Positions 1-7,213 of a stretch of DNA of 31,582 nt are shown piece after piece. Where the stretch lies: NCBI GenBank assembly GCA_023389045.1, contig JAEWEZ010000116.1, positions 1 through 31,582 of the forward strand, written 5' to 3'. The notes under the pieces are model-generated. The model ran no database searches and was not told the origin of the DNA. It worked only from the letters and a program-made list of their open reading frames with translations. Both the position numbers and the translations under genes were made by a program. The first letter of the stretch is position 1; the number at the start of each line of letters is the position of its first letter. This DNA comes from Actinomycetes bacterium. Its GTDB lineage: Bacteria > Actinomycetota > Actinomycetes > Actinomycetales > Dermabacteraceae.

Positions 1-981
1 CGGCAGACCGATCACGGAGGCCTGGAAAGCCGTGTGTTCGAGGTGAATCTGCAGGTAGAGCGGCACCACGATCCAAATGCTGGTGGCGCCCAGGAAGTAC
101 ACGGACACGATCACGATGCCGGTGCTGAAGGCACGGTTGGCAAGGATCGCGGTGTCCACCATCGGGGCGCGGCCGGATTTTTTGTAGTGGTTTTCCCAGG
201 CCCACCAGGCGCCGAGAATGAGCAGACCCACCGGCATGGCGAACCAGACCACGGCGCCCTTGGTGCGCTCCAGGAAGGGGAGCATGATGCCGAGGATCGC
301 GATCGCGAGGAGCACAGTACCGACGGGGTCGAGGTCGGCGCGACGGTCCGAGCGCACCGTGTCATTGGGGACGTACCGGAAGGCTCCGATGATCGCGGCC
401 ACGCCGATCGGCACATTGATGAAGAAGATCCAGCGCCACCCCATATCGGGGCCGAGCATTTCGATCAGAAGGCCACCGACGGGCGGGCCAAGGGCGGTGG
501 CCACGGCCACGGTGGTGGCGAGGTAGGCGAAGGCGCGGGCACGGTCTTGCCCGCGGAAGTATTTCTGGATTAGGCCGATGGTCTGCGGGTTCAGCAGGCC
601 GGAGCCGATGCCCTGCAGCACTCGGGCGAGGTTCAGAATGTGCACGTCGGGGGCGAGTCCCGCCGCGAGCGACCCCAGGGTGAACAGCAGCACGCCAATC
701 ACCAGGATCCGACGGCGGCCTGTCGCGTCCCCGAGCCGGCCGGCGGGCACGAGCAGCACCCCGAAGGCGAGGGCGTAGCCGGAGAGCACCCACTGGAGTC
801 CGACGGATCCTGCCTGCAAACCCTCCCCGATGGCGGGAAGCGCCACGTTGATCACGCTCACCGCGATCAGCGCCATGAACAGCGGCAGCAGCAGCACGGC
901 GAGCAGTGGTTTGCGGCGCACCGGTGGCGCTGGGGAGGAAGGGGAGGGGGAGGAGGCAGAAGCCGAATCGGACGCGGTCAC
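1..981 (-). CDS. MFS drug/proton antiporter, DHA2 (EmrB/QacA) type, 3' end outside window
   Basis: The reading frame is open from a GTG at 981 to the left edge (327 codons, no stop), so the C-terminal part is missing. Seen: a short Ser/Pro-rich N-terminus, then hydrophobic helices with MFS motif A (GRLGDATGRRR, about residue 72), the QGIGSGLLNP stretch, and motif C of antiporters (ALGPPVGG). The WRWIFFINVPIG segment is typical of the 14-helix DHA2 family. The family exports drugs or other small molecules across the cytoplasmic membrane using the proton gradient; the substrate cannot be told. No other ATG/GTG lies just upstream in frame, so GTG 981 is the best start. It is divergent from the phosphatase gene and shows no obvious link to the glycan locus. 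Confidence 0.85.
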   Translation of the reverse strand, partial: MTASDSASASSPSPSSPAPPVRRKPLLAVLLLPLFMALIAVSVINVALPAIGEGLQAGSVGLQWVLSGYALAFGVLLVPAGRLGDATGRRRILVIGVLLFTLGSLAAGLAPDVHILNLARVLQGIGSGLLNPQTIGLIQKYFRGQDRARAFAYLATTVAVATALGPPVGGLLIEMLGPDMGWRWIFFINVPIGVAAIIGAFRYVPNDTVRSDRRADLDPVGTVLLAIAILGIMLPFLERTKGAVVWFAMPVGLLILGAWWAWENHYKKSGRAPMVDTAILANRAFSTGIVIVSVYFLGATSIWIVVPLYLQIHLEHTAFQASVIGLP

Positions 982-1104
982 CCCAGCAGGATAGAACCCC
1001 TGTCCAGGGGGTTGGCATGGGATGTCACGGTCATACCGGGGTGCAGTGTCGAGAAGGGCCGACGACGGCGCGTCGGCCCACAACACCCCCGCCCACCACC
1101 GCCC

Positions 1105-1227
1105 ATGCTGTTTTCCACAATGACCGCAGCGCCTCAGCGGAAGATTCAGCAACGCCGCCCGGCTTTGATGCACGAGGTGACGCAGCCGACCGCGGCACCG
1201 GCCCAGCCGGCCCCGCCGCAACGCTAA
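1105..1227 (+). CDS. Possible 40-aa small protein, unrecognised
   Basis: ATG at 1105 (alternative ATG at 1120, 35 aa) to TAA at 1225-1227. The third codon positions are mostly G or C, as in the real genes here, and the product is basic in the middle (RKIQQRR) with a Pro/Ala/Gln-rich tail (PTAAPAQPAPPQ). There is no clear Shine-Dalgarno sequence. A hairpin immediately follows the stop. It lies beside genes encoding PqqD-like and kinase-like proteins, so a small peptide substrate is conceivable, but it has no recognisable leader or core motif. A chance ORF in GC-rich DNA is at least as likely. Confidence 0.15.
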   Translation: MLFSTMTAAPQRKIQQRRPALMHEVTQPTAAPAQPAPPQR

Positions 1228-1347
1228 GGCGAGCAGAGCGGGAGGCGCCTCGCCTCGGCGTACGCCCGACCCCTCGGCTGTGATGCCTTCTACCGGTCGC
1301 CCATCACACCGACCCGTCCTGCCCCATCGTTTGTCACCGCCACGGCG

Positions 1348-1353
1348 TACGCT
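1348..1353 (+). promoter_or_regulatory. Leaderless-type -10 box of phosphatase gene
   Basis: TACGCT fits TANNNT and ends exactly 6 nt before the ATG at 1360, so transcription would start at or next to the start codon. No Shine-Dalgarno sequence is present. No good -35 is seen; TTGTCA at 1331-1336 is too close (11 nt). Confidence 0.45.
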
Positions 1354-1359
1354 TGCGGC

Positions 1360-1983
1360 ATGAGCTTGTCTGCACCCTCTGGCCCGTCCACTGCCGTGGA
1401 TCGCCCGGTGCGGTCTGTGCTCCTGGTCTGCACGGCAAATATCTGCCGCAGTGCGTTCGCGCACCGCATGCTGCAGTGGATGCTCCCCGACCTCACGGTG
1501 CGTAGCGCTGGGGTTGCGGCGATGGTCGGGCATCCGGTGGAAAAGCTGATGGCGGCGGAACTCGCCCGTCGGGGCGTCAGCGCCGAGGGGCACAGTGCAC
1601 GGCAGATTCAGGCCTCCGACCTCACCGCGGATCTGATCCTGGTCATGTCTCCCTCGCACCGCACTGTGCTGCTGGAGGAGTGGCCTGAGGCCGTCGGGCG
1701 GATCGGGCTGATGTCCACCGTGGCGTCGCTGCGAGCGCAAGCGGGAGCAGCCTTGAGCACCGCAGATGTGGCGCAGTGGGCGCGCGGATCCTTCACCGAT
1801 GAGGGGGTTCCGGATCCGTATCGGCAGGGCCGACGGGCCGCCGCCGAGGCAGCCGCCTCCCTCACCTCCTATCTGGAGCATCTGGCCGATCAGATCGTCC
1901 CAGAGCACCTTGCCCATTTCCTTGACGAACCCTCGCACCCCGCCGCGCATACCGGTTGGGAGCAGGAAGGACCATCCGCATGA
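1360..1983 (+). CDS. Low-molecular-weight protein-tyrosine phosphatase
   Basis: Seen: the P-loop CTANICRS at residues 24-31 fits the C-X5-R-S active site, with Cys24 as nucleophile and Arg30 binding phosphate. DPY at 152-154 matches the catalytic aspartate motif. At 207 aa it is longer than the usual 145-160 aa, with about 15 extra residues at the N-terminus and a 35-residue hydrophilic C-terminal tail. In surface-glycan loci these cytoplasmic enzymes (Wzb/CpsB-like in role) dephosphorylate the BY-kinase that sets chain length; such a kinase lies at 23536-25119. Here the phosphatase is instead coupled by an ATGA overlap to a MauE-thioredoxin gene, and lies beside an HprK-like kinase whose product could be another target. 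The start is supported by the leaderless promoter. Confidence 0.9.
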   Translation: MSLSAPSGPSTAVDRPVRSVLLVCTANICRSAFAHRMLQWMLPDLTVRSAGVAAMVGHPVEKLMAAELARRGVSAEGHSARQIQASDLTADLILVMSPSHRTVLLEEWPEAVGRIGLMSTVASLRAQAGAALSTADVAQWARGSFTDEGVPDPYRQGRRAAAEAAASLTSYLEHLADQIVPEHLAHFLDEPSHPAAHTGWEQEGPSA

Positions 1984-3059
1984 ACGCCCTGATCGCAGCC
2001 CCGATTTTGATCACGCTCACGCTGTTGGTCTCGGGCGCGGCGAAACTTCCCGAACGCACCGCCACGGTGGATGCGATGACCTCTCTGCGCATCCCGTTCA
2101 CACGGCTGCATCCTCTCGCGGCCATCACGGTGCCCGCCGCTGAGATCCTTGCTGCGATCGCGCTGTGGATTCCGTGGGTTCCGCTGCAAATCGTCACGGC
2201 GATTACTGTCACCGCCCTGCTCATCGCCTACCTCGTGATCATCGCGCGGGCCCTGAGCTTTGGTGAGGCCGTGCACTGTTCCTGCTTTGGCACCCTGGGC
2301 TCCCCCACTGTTTCCCGTGCCACGCTCGGGCGCAATGTGCTGCTGGTGGTGCTTGGCGTGCTCACGGTGATTGCTGCCGCCACAGGTGCGATCCGTACGG
2401 CTGTGCTCGACACTCCGCTGCCGCTGCTCGCCTGGGCGGTGGCACTGCTGGCAGCACTCGCCCTCGCGGTTCTCGCCATGGGTGGGCTGCGTCCCGCGGC
2501 GGCTGCCTCCTCTGCCGAGGGTGCCGGAGCCTCTGCACCGTCGGCCCCTCACAACCCCTCTCTCGAGACGGAAGAAACCGACGAGGAGCTGCTGGACTAC
2601 GAGCCCGTGCGGATTCCCTTCGGGCAGTTGCAGCGCCCTGACGGCTCCTTCGTGACCCTCCGCGAAATGGCCCGTGAACAGGCTGTTTTGCTGATTATTC
2701 TCTCCCAGGGCTGCGGGCCCTGCGTGCGAGTCCTGAAGCAGGTGGCGTCGTGGCGTGAGCGGCTTGAGCCGTTGATGCGAGTTGAGGTGGCCTTCATGCA
2801 GCCGCATGACATGCTGCTGGAGGAAACGATGGAGCTGTGCGGACCCGAACCGCTGCATGATGTGAGGAGCAATGTGCAGAAGGTTCTGGATGCCCTTGGC
2901 ACGCCCATGGCGGTGCTGCTGGGAGCCGATGGCATGCTCGCTGGTGGCCCGGTCACCGACGCCGATCGTGTGGAGGAGTTCAGCGCGCAGATTATTGAGC
3001 AGATCCAGGAGGCCATTGCGGCCGGGGACCTTACCCCTACTCCAGAAGACTCTCCGTGA
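1980..3059 (+). CDS. MauE/DoxX-like membrane protein fused to a thioredoxin domain
   Basis: The start is ATG 1980, overlapping the phosphatase stop as ATGA, with a strong Shine-Dalgarno AGGAAGGA at 1964-1971. The product is 359 aa. Residues 1-170 form several membrane helices with the paired-cysteine HCSCFG motif (Cys100, Cys102) typical of MauE/methylamine-utilisation-type proteins. An acidic linker follows (about 180-210), then a thioredoxin-fold domain with the redox motif CGPC at 245-248. In methylamine dehydrogenase maturation MauE works with MauD in disulfide formation; here both functions seem to be in one chain. Two orientations of the last domain are possible from the helix count, so the side of the membrane is unsure. 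The gene is convergent with the HprK-like gene and overlaps it by 23 bp. Likely role: thiol-disulfide exchange for a partner encoded nearby (inferred). Confidence 0.75.
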   Translation: MNALIAAPILITLTLLVSGAAKLPERTATVDAMTSLRIPFTRLHPLAAITVPAAEILAAIALWIPWVPLQIVTAITVTALLIAYLVIIARALSFGEAVHCSCFGTLGSPTVSRATLGRNVLLVVLGVLTVIAAATGAIRTAVLDTPLPLLAWAVALLAALALAVLAMGGLRPAAAASSAEGAGASAPSAPHNPSLETEETDEELLDYEPVRIPFGQLQRPDGSFVTLREMAREQAVLLIILSQGCGPCVRVLKQVASWRERLEPLMRVEVAFMQPHDMLLEETMELCGPEPLHDVRSNVQKVLDALGTPMAVLLGADGMLAGGPVTDADRVEEFSAQIIEQIQEAIAAGDLTPTPEDSP

Positions 3060-4308
3060 TCAGAGAGCGAACGGACTGATCCAGAAGCTTCTCATCCTCG
3101 GGGTGCGGCCCCATTTCACGGCGAAGCGCCTGGAGCAGCTCTTCACGCGTCATGGGCCCGTCGCCCTGCAGGAGATCCCAGATCAGTGCCCCGAGACCGT
3201 CTAGACGCACCACGGAAGCTTCCTTCAGCACCACGAGCCCGTCGGGGCAGATGAGGGCCTGGACAAAGGGCGTGACGCGCAGAGTACCGAGCCCGCGGGA
3301 TGCGACCGTGCCGTCCCCGTTTGCACGCTGCTCACCCTGCGGTGTCACCACCGCATACTGCTCATGCAGCGGCTCCGGCGGGTTCTCGAGCAGCGCCGGA
3401 ACCTGCTCTGCCTCGCAGTAGTGCACCTCGAGAGCCCCACCCACCGTTTCCAGCAGACGAGCGAGAGTTCCCAGCGGATTCGGCAAACGCCACATCGAGG
3501 AGGACTGTTCAATAATCCGCGGGATCGCGCGGCTCATCGGCAAACGCAGCAGATGGGGTTCCACACTGGGATCTTCACGCCGGTCGCGCGCAAGCAGCAG
3601 CAGATGACTCGGCGCCGAGGCTGCGAAGCCAGGCGTGAGACCGAGAGAGGGCAGCGCGAGATCGCGTTTGACCCCGTCGCTATCGATCCGGGAAACAGGC
3701 TTGGGGTAGGCGGTCACCTCGAAGGTATCGGGGTGCACGATGGCGAGTTCATCGCTGAGATAAAGCCCCTCACGAGCCATCAGCGTGGACAGCGTGGACT
3801 TCCCCATCCCTGAGGGCGCTATGAGCAGCACCGTTCCGTAGCGTTCATGGTCCACCGCCCCCGAATGCAGCAGAACATACTGTCCCAGGCTCCGGTTCAG
3901 CAGACGGTGTGTGATCCGGCCGCTCACGCAGTAGGTTGTCCGCGCGATCCGGACGGAAACGGGAACGGTCTCATCCCCCTCGAGAGCCTCCACCGTCACT
4001 TCATCGATGGGCGCGACAGCGCCGGCAGTGGGTTCCGCGGTCTGTGGCGCCGCCTCGGGTGCGGAGGGAACGGCCGACGGGTCCTGGCTCAGGTGAGCCC
4101 AGGCTTCCCGCAGGGCGGGAGCAGCCGGCAGGGCATCCCCGTGGATGCGCACCACAATCGGCCCGCCCAGCAGGTTCAGGGTGATGCGTTCTTCGACGAC
4201 GGGCTGGTCTGCGCAGGCGGCAGTCTCACGAACAGCGTCGCGAGGGTTATCGGGGTCGCCGAGCACAGTCGGCTCCGTTGCCGCGGCAGGCTTATCAGCC
4301 TTCGTCAT
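3037..4308 (-). CDS. HPr-kinase-like P-loop protein with C-terminal PqqD-like domain
   Basis: 423 aa. Seen: a disordered, Pro/Ala/Glu-rich section (about 65-105), then an HprK-like domain with Walker A APSGMGKST (about 164-172) and the downstream LSDE motif (about 184-187), in the order found in HprK-related kinases. The last 70 residues, from about 350, resemble a PqqD domain, with LDGLGALIWDLLQ and two amphipathic helices. HPr kinase itself phosphorylates a Ser of the PTS protein HPr; related kinases in lasso-peptide clusters phosphorylate a peptide. PqqD domains bind leader peptides in RiPP systems. So this fusion could be a kinase carrying its own peptide-binding module (inferred). It is the third gene of manA-pqqD-hprK, joined to the PqqD gene by an ATGA overlap at 4305-4308. 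HPr is not encoded in the window and the true substrate is unknown. Confidence 0.75.
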   Translation of the reverse strand: MTKADKPAAATEPTVLGDPDNPRDAVRETAACADQPVVEERITLNLLGGPIVVRIHGDALPAAPALREAWAHLSQDPSAVPSAPEAAPQTAEPTAGAVAPIDEVTVEALEGDETVPVSVRIARTTYCVSGRITHRLLNRSLGQYVLLHSGAVDHERYGTVLLIAPSGMGKSTLSTLMAREGLYLSDELAIVHPDTFEVTAYPKPVSRIDSDGVKRDLALPSLGLTPGFAASAPSHLLLLARDRREDPSVEPHLLRLPMSRAIPRIIEQSSSMWRLPNPLGTLARLLETVGGALEVHYCEAEQVPALLENPPEPLHEQYAVVTPQGEQRANGDGTVASRGLGTLRVTPFVQALICPDGLVVLKEASVVRLDGLGALIWDLLQGDGPMTREELLQALRREMGPHPEDEKLLDQSVRSLITESLLE

Positions 4309-4598
4309 ACATCAGCCTCCCGTCGGACAATCCCCGTGGTGCGCAGCGACTCTAAAAACATCGCGATCTGCTCCGCAGCATCGGCGGGAACGCCTTCAAC
4401 CTCTGCGCGCAGGATATCGGCAAGTTCCACACTACTCAGAGGACGATCGCAGCTCTCCAGCAAATCCAATACCAGCGGCCCCATGCCATCGAGTCGGGCA
4501 ATCGGCCCCTGGGGCAGAGCGGCTGCCCACTGCACTCCCTCTTCCTGCGGGTCGTCCTCCCGCGCCATCGGGGACAGCACGTACCGGTTCCCGCTCAC
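4305..4598 (-). CDS. Small PqqD-like (peptide-chaperone type) protein
   Basis: 97 aa from GTG 4598, which overlaps the manA stop as GTGA; it ends in an ATGA overlap with the kinase gene. This double coupling is the reason for choosing this start. The central LDGMGPLVLDLLES followed by a helical segment ending in LRTTGIVRRE fits the winged-helix pattern of PqqD-like proteins, and closely parallels the C-terminal domain of the neighbouring kinase (LDGLGALIWDLL). PqqD-like proteins act as recognition elements that hold a substrate peptide. The family is short and divergent, so the call rests on this local similarity and on gene order. Two PqqD-like units side by side suggest two substrates, or one free and one kinase-bound delivery protein. 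Confidence 0.65.
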   Translation of the reverse strand: MSGNRYVLSPMAREDDPQEEGVQWAAALPQGPIARLDGMGPLVLDLLESCDRPLSSVELADILRAEVEGVPADAAEQIAMFLESLRTTGIVRREADV

Positions 4599-5800
4599 GG
4601 CACACTCGCCTGGATCACGCGGCCGTAACCGCCCACATGCACGTCTCCTGCCTCTGCGGGGACCAGCAGAGCGTGTCCCGCAGAAAGCATGCGACGTCCC
4701 GTTCCGCACTGCACCATGACCTCGCCTTCGAGAGCCAGCAGGATGCGCGGGCCCGAGCCGGGCACCCGATGGCGCGGCTGGAAGGAGCCCCGCGGATCCA
4801 TCACGCTGGTCAGAGTGAGCTCGAAGTCGTCGACCGGCGCGTAATACGCCACCGAGTGTTCGCTCACCGTTTCCGGTGCCACACGCACCGGCGGCGCAGC
4901 CACCACCGAGACGCACTGGAGCATTTCGTCGGCATCCACCTTCTTCGGGGTGAGGCCCGCGCGCAGCACATTGTCACTGGCCGCCATGATTTCCACGCCG
5001 GTGCCGGAAATGTAGGCGTGGATAACGCCCGCCGGCACATACATGGCTTCACCCGGGTAGAGCGTCACGGGGTTCAGCAGCAGGGCTGCAACCACCCCGG
5101 GGTCTCCCGGGAAATGTTCCTGCATGAGTCCGACGATGCGATCGATGCGCGGGGACGGCGAGGCACCTGCTTCCAGGCGTGCCGCACAGGCAGCCGCGAC
5201 CGCGCTGACACGCTCTGCATCCGGGCGCATCGTGGCCGAGACAAGGGTGCGGAAAGCGGCACGCATACCGTGCGCCGTGGGACTGGCCACCAGCAGATCG
5301 TGCAGACGGTCGGTGAGCGGGGTATTCAAACCGTCGAGGATCTGGATGGCCCGCCGGGGCGTGCGGAAACCACAAACCGCCTCAAAACGGGTCATGGCCA
5401 GGAGCATTTCCGGCTTGTGGTTATCGTCGCGGTAATTCCGAGCCGGATCATCCAGGGCGAGCCCGGCAGCGTTCTCGGCAGCAAAGGATTCCGCCGCGTG
5501 TTCGCGGGTGGGATGCACCTGCAGGGAGAGAGGTTTCGCGGGGGCGATCACCTTGAGCAGGTACGGCAGGCGACCCCGGAAGAGACGGTCATAGCCTTCG
5601 CCGAGGATTGCGCCGGGGCGAGCCGTAATCGCCTGCTCCATCGTGCGACCGTCGTCGAGCATGGAGGGCGCACTGGGATGAGCCCCATACCAGGCCTCCG
5701 CCCACGGGGTGGTGCCATCCACCGGACGCCCCAGGAACTGCGGCAATGCATGCGTATCACCCCAGGCGTAATGCTGGATGCTCGGTTCGATATCCCACAT
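4595..5800 (-). CDS. manA: Mannose-6-phosphate isomerase, class I
   Basis: 401 aa, the usual length. Interconverts fructose-6-phosphate and mannose-6-phosphate in the cytoplasm, the entry to GDP-mannose. Seen: N-terminal HYAWGD, the zinc-ligand motif QVHP with its surroundings KPLSLQVHPT (about 90-99), DDNHKPEM (about 127-134), and the family signature YVPAGVIHAYISGTGVEIM followed by ASDNVLRAGLTPKKVD. A GGGAGG Shine-Dalgarno sequence lies 9 nt before the ATG. It heads a three-gene minus-strand operon with the PqqD-like and kinase genes, joined by GTGA. No phosphomannomutase or GDP-mannose pyrophosphorylase gene is in the window, so those would be elsewhere. Its tie to the polysaccharide operon is by metabolism, not by operon. 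Confidence 0.93.
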   Translation of the reverse strand: MWDIEPSIQHYAWGDTHALPQFLGRPVDGTTPWAEAWYGAHPSAPSMLDDGRTMEQAITARPGAILGEGYDRLFRGRLPYLLKVIAPAKPLSLQVHPTREHAAESFAAENAAGLALDDPARNYRDDNHKPEMLLAMTRFEAVCGFRTPRRAIQILDGLNTPLTDRLHDLLVASPTAHGMRAAFRTLVSATMRPDAERVSAVAAACAARLEAGASPSPRIDRIVGLMQEHFPGDPGVVAALLLNPVTLYPGEAMYVPAGVIHAYISGTGVEIMAASDNVLRAGLTPKKVDADEMLQCVSVVAAPPVRVAPETVSEHSVAYYAPVDDFELTLTSVMDPRGSFQPRHRVPGSGPRILLALEGEVMVQCGTGRRMLSAGHALLVPAEAGDVHVGGYGRVIQASVP

Positions 5801-5871
5801 GGCTTCTTGTCCTCCCGGCCAGTTCGCTGCGGCAAGAGCCTTCAGCGCCTGCGCCCTGCAATGTTTGCTTC

Positions 5872-5877
5872 TACGAT
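5872..5877 (+). promoter_or_regulatory. Leaderless-type -10 box of nucleotidyltransferase gene
   Basis: TACGAT (TANNNT) ends 6 nt before GTG 5884. It lies in the 83-bp divergent spacer with manA. No recognisable -35 and no Shine-Dalgarno sequence are seen. Confidence 0.45.
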
Positions 5878-5883
5878 GATGCC

Positions 5884-6741
5884 GTGTCCACCGACTTGCA
5901 GGTACCGATCAACGTCAGACTCACGCTGACGCACGCCGCCCTGCAGTGGATAGCGGACACTCACGGGGTTCGGGTTCTGCATGTCAAAGGGGTGGCGCTG
6001 CACCCGGTGCTGCGCAAAGGCCGACGGCAATCCACGGACTGCGATGTGCTCGTGCATCCCGCTGATGTGTCCGCCTGGGTGGAGGCGCTGACGGCCTGCG
6101 GCTGGGAGCAGTTCACAACGTTCGAGCACGGCAGCGTTTTCGAGCACGCCGCGACCTTCTACCACCCGCACTGGGGGACCGCCGATGTGCATCGCGCCTT
6201 CCCCGGCCTGGAACGTGATGCGACCCGTTCCTTTGAACGTCTGTGGGACCAGCGGGAAAGCGTCACCATGGGCGGTATTGAGGTGATGGTTCCCTCGCTG
6301 ACGGCGCAGCGGCTGATCATAATCGCGCATGTGGCACGTGACTACTCGGGGGCACTCACCTCGGACCGCTTGCGAGCATGGGATGAGGCCAGCGAGGAAG
6401 AGCAGCGCGAAGTGCATGAGCTGGCTCGGGAGCTCGGCGCTGAGGTGGCGTTCCTGATTGGCACGGGCCGTTCGCAGCAGGCGGTGGGGCTGCCGGGGGC
6501 GCGAGTGTGGCTGGCGGTCGCCTCGGGTGCGAGCCCGACGGTGGTGTGGGTGGCTCGGTTGCGAGAAGCACATGGGGTGCGCGGGCGAGCGATCATGCTG
6601 TGGCGTGCTCTGCATGTCAACGGCGATCATCTTCGCCTACAGCTGGGTCATGTGCCGTCGCAGGCTGAGCTGCGTCGTGAGTGGTGGGACCGACTGGGGC
6701 GCGGGGGGCGGCGTCTGATGCAGATGGCGCGTCGGCGCTGA
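5884..6741 (+). CDS. Nucleotidyltransferase-like protein, NTP_transf_5 type
   Basis: 285 aa from GTG 5884. An upstream ATG (5746) would extend it through the manA start region and adds no conserved sequence, so the GTG behind the TACGAT box is preferred. Seen: VLHVKGVALHP near residue 35 and STDCDVLVHPAD near 55, the lysine-glycine and D-x-D pattern of this polymerase-beta-like family. The rest is mostly helical with a basic C-terminus (RLMQMARRR). Proteins of this type recur beside HprK-like kinases and PqqD proteins in HPr-rel-A-like and lasso-peptide loci; their reaction is not established there, but nucleotidyl transfer to a protein or peptide is the simple guess. It is divergent from manA. 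Its last 125 bp overlap the convergent VanZ-like gene. Confidence 0.75.
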   Translation: MSTDLQVPINVRLTLTHAALQWIADTHGVRVLHVKGVALHPVLRKGRRQSTDCDVLVHPADVSAWVEALTACGWEQFTTFEHGSVFEHAATFYHPHWGTADVHRAFPGLERDATRSFERLWDQRESVTMGGIEVMVPSLTAQRLIIIAHVARDYSGALTSDRLRAWDEASEEEQREVHELARELGAEVAFLIGTGRSQQAVGLPGARVWLAVASGASPTVVWVARLREAHGVRGRAIMLWRALHVNGDHLRLQLGHVPSQAELRREWWDRLGRGGRRLMQMARRR

Positions 6742-7213
6742 GTCGATAGCGGATCCACAGCCCCAGCCCGACCCCGAGCGCCGCCCCTGCCGTATTCGTG
6801 ATGACGTCCACGACGGTGGCATCACGGCCACCGCGCACATGCTGGGCGTATTCGATACCGCCGGAGATCGCTGTTCCCAGCAGCACCCACCACCAGGTGG
6901 GAACAAGTAGGGCAAGCGCCGCAAACGGCGGTATAAACAGCACCACGTTCGCCAGATCAGCAAACTGTTCCGGTGTGATCGGCAGACGCAGACCGCCCGG
7001 GCCCAGGGTGTGCATCCACACCCACACATTGGCACGGTTCACGGCCCAGCCGTTGCGGGTCAGCAGAAGCACACCTGCCGCCAGCGGGTACAGCGCCAGC
7101 ACGATGGCGGCGATGGTGAAAGCGGGGCGTCGATTACGGTCCCAGCGACCCTCCCCGTGAATGCTGGAGATCGAGTCTGCATCGTCGTATGTCACTGTCT
7201 GCGGCCCCATCAT
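6617..7213 (-). CDS. VanZ-like membrane protein
   Basis: 198 aa from ATG 7213, which forms an ATGA overlap with the acyltransferase stop (a second ATG follows at 7210). Seen: about four membrane helices and the VanZ pattern DLANVVLFIPP, SGGIEYAQ, then R-D-x-T-V-x-D-V-I-T-N-T-x-G-A. VanZ-like proteins are small membrane proteins; the founding member gives low-level teicoplanin resistance, but most members, often in glycan loci, are of unknown function. The last 40 residues are hydrophilic and Ala/Pro-rich and lie over the 3' end of the convergent nucleotidyltransferase gene. It is the last gene of the sugar-transferase/acyltransferase unit. Confidence 0.8.
   Translation of the reverse strand: MMGPQTVTYDDADSISSIHGEGRWDRNRRPAFTIAAIVLALYPLAAGVLLLTRNGWAVNRANVWVWMHTLGPGGLRLPITPEQFADLANVVLFIPPFAALALLVPTWWWVLLGTAISGGIEYAQHVRGGRDATVVDVITNTAGAALGVGLGLWIRYRLSADAPSASDAAPRAPVGPTTHDAAQPATAHDPAVGEDDRR

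Larger units (their letters stand above)
982..1359. other. Intergenic region between divergent MFS and phosphatase genes
   Basis: No family-recognisable gene is visible. The stretch holds a possible 40-codon plus-strand ORF (1105-1227) whose TAA is followed at once by an inverted repeat: AGGCGAG (1227-1233) pairs with CTCGCCT (1249-1255), and a perfect 10-bp palindrome GAGGCGCCTC lies at 1242-1251. No T-tract follows, so it is at best a weak terminator. The right end carries the promoter of the phosphatase gene. Confidence 0.5.

Noticed and set aside
362..1018. 218-aa minus-strand ORF in the MFS region
   Set aside because: It is out of frame with the MFS protein, very Arg/Pro-rich and has no family motif; the true frame runs through the left edge.
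3037..6741. Complete lasso-peptide cluster
   Set aside because: No asparagine-synthetase-like cyclase, no transglutaminase-like protease and no precursor with Gly1 plus Asp/Glu at 7-9 was found.
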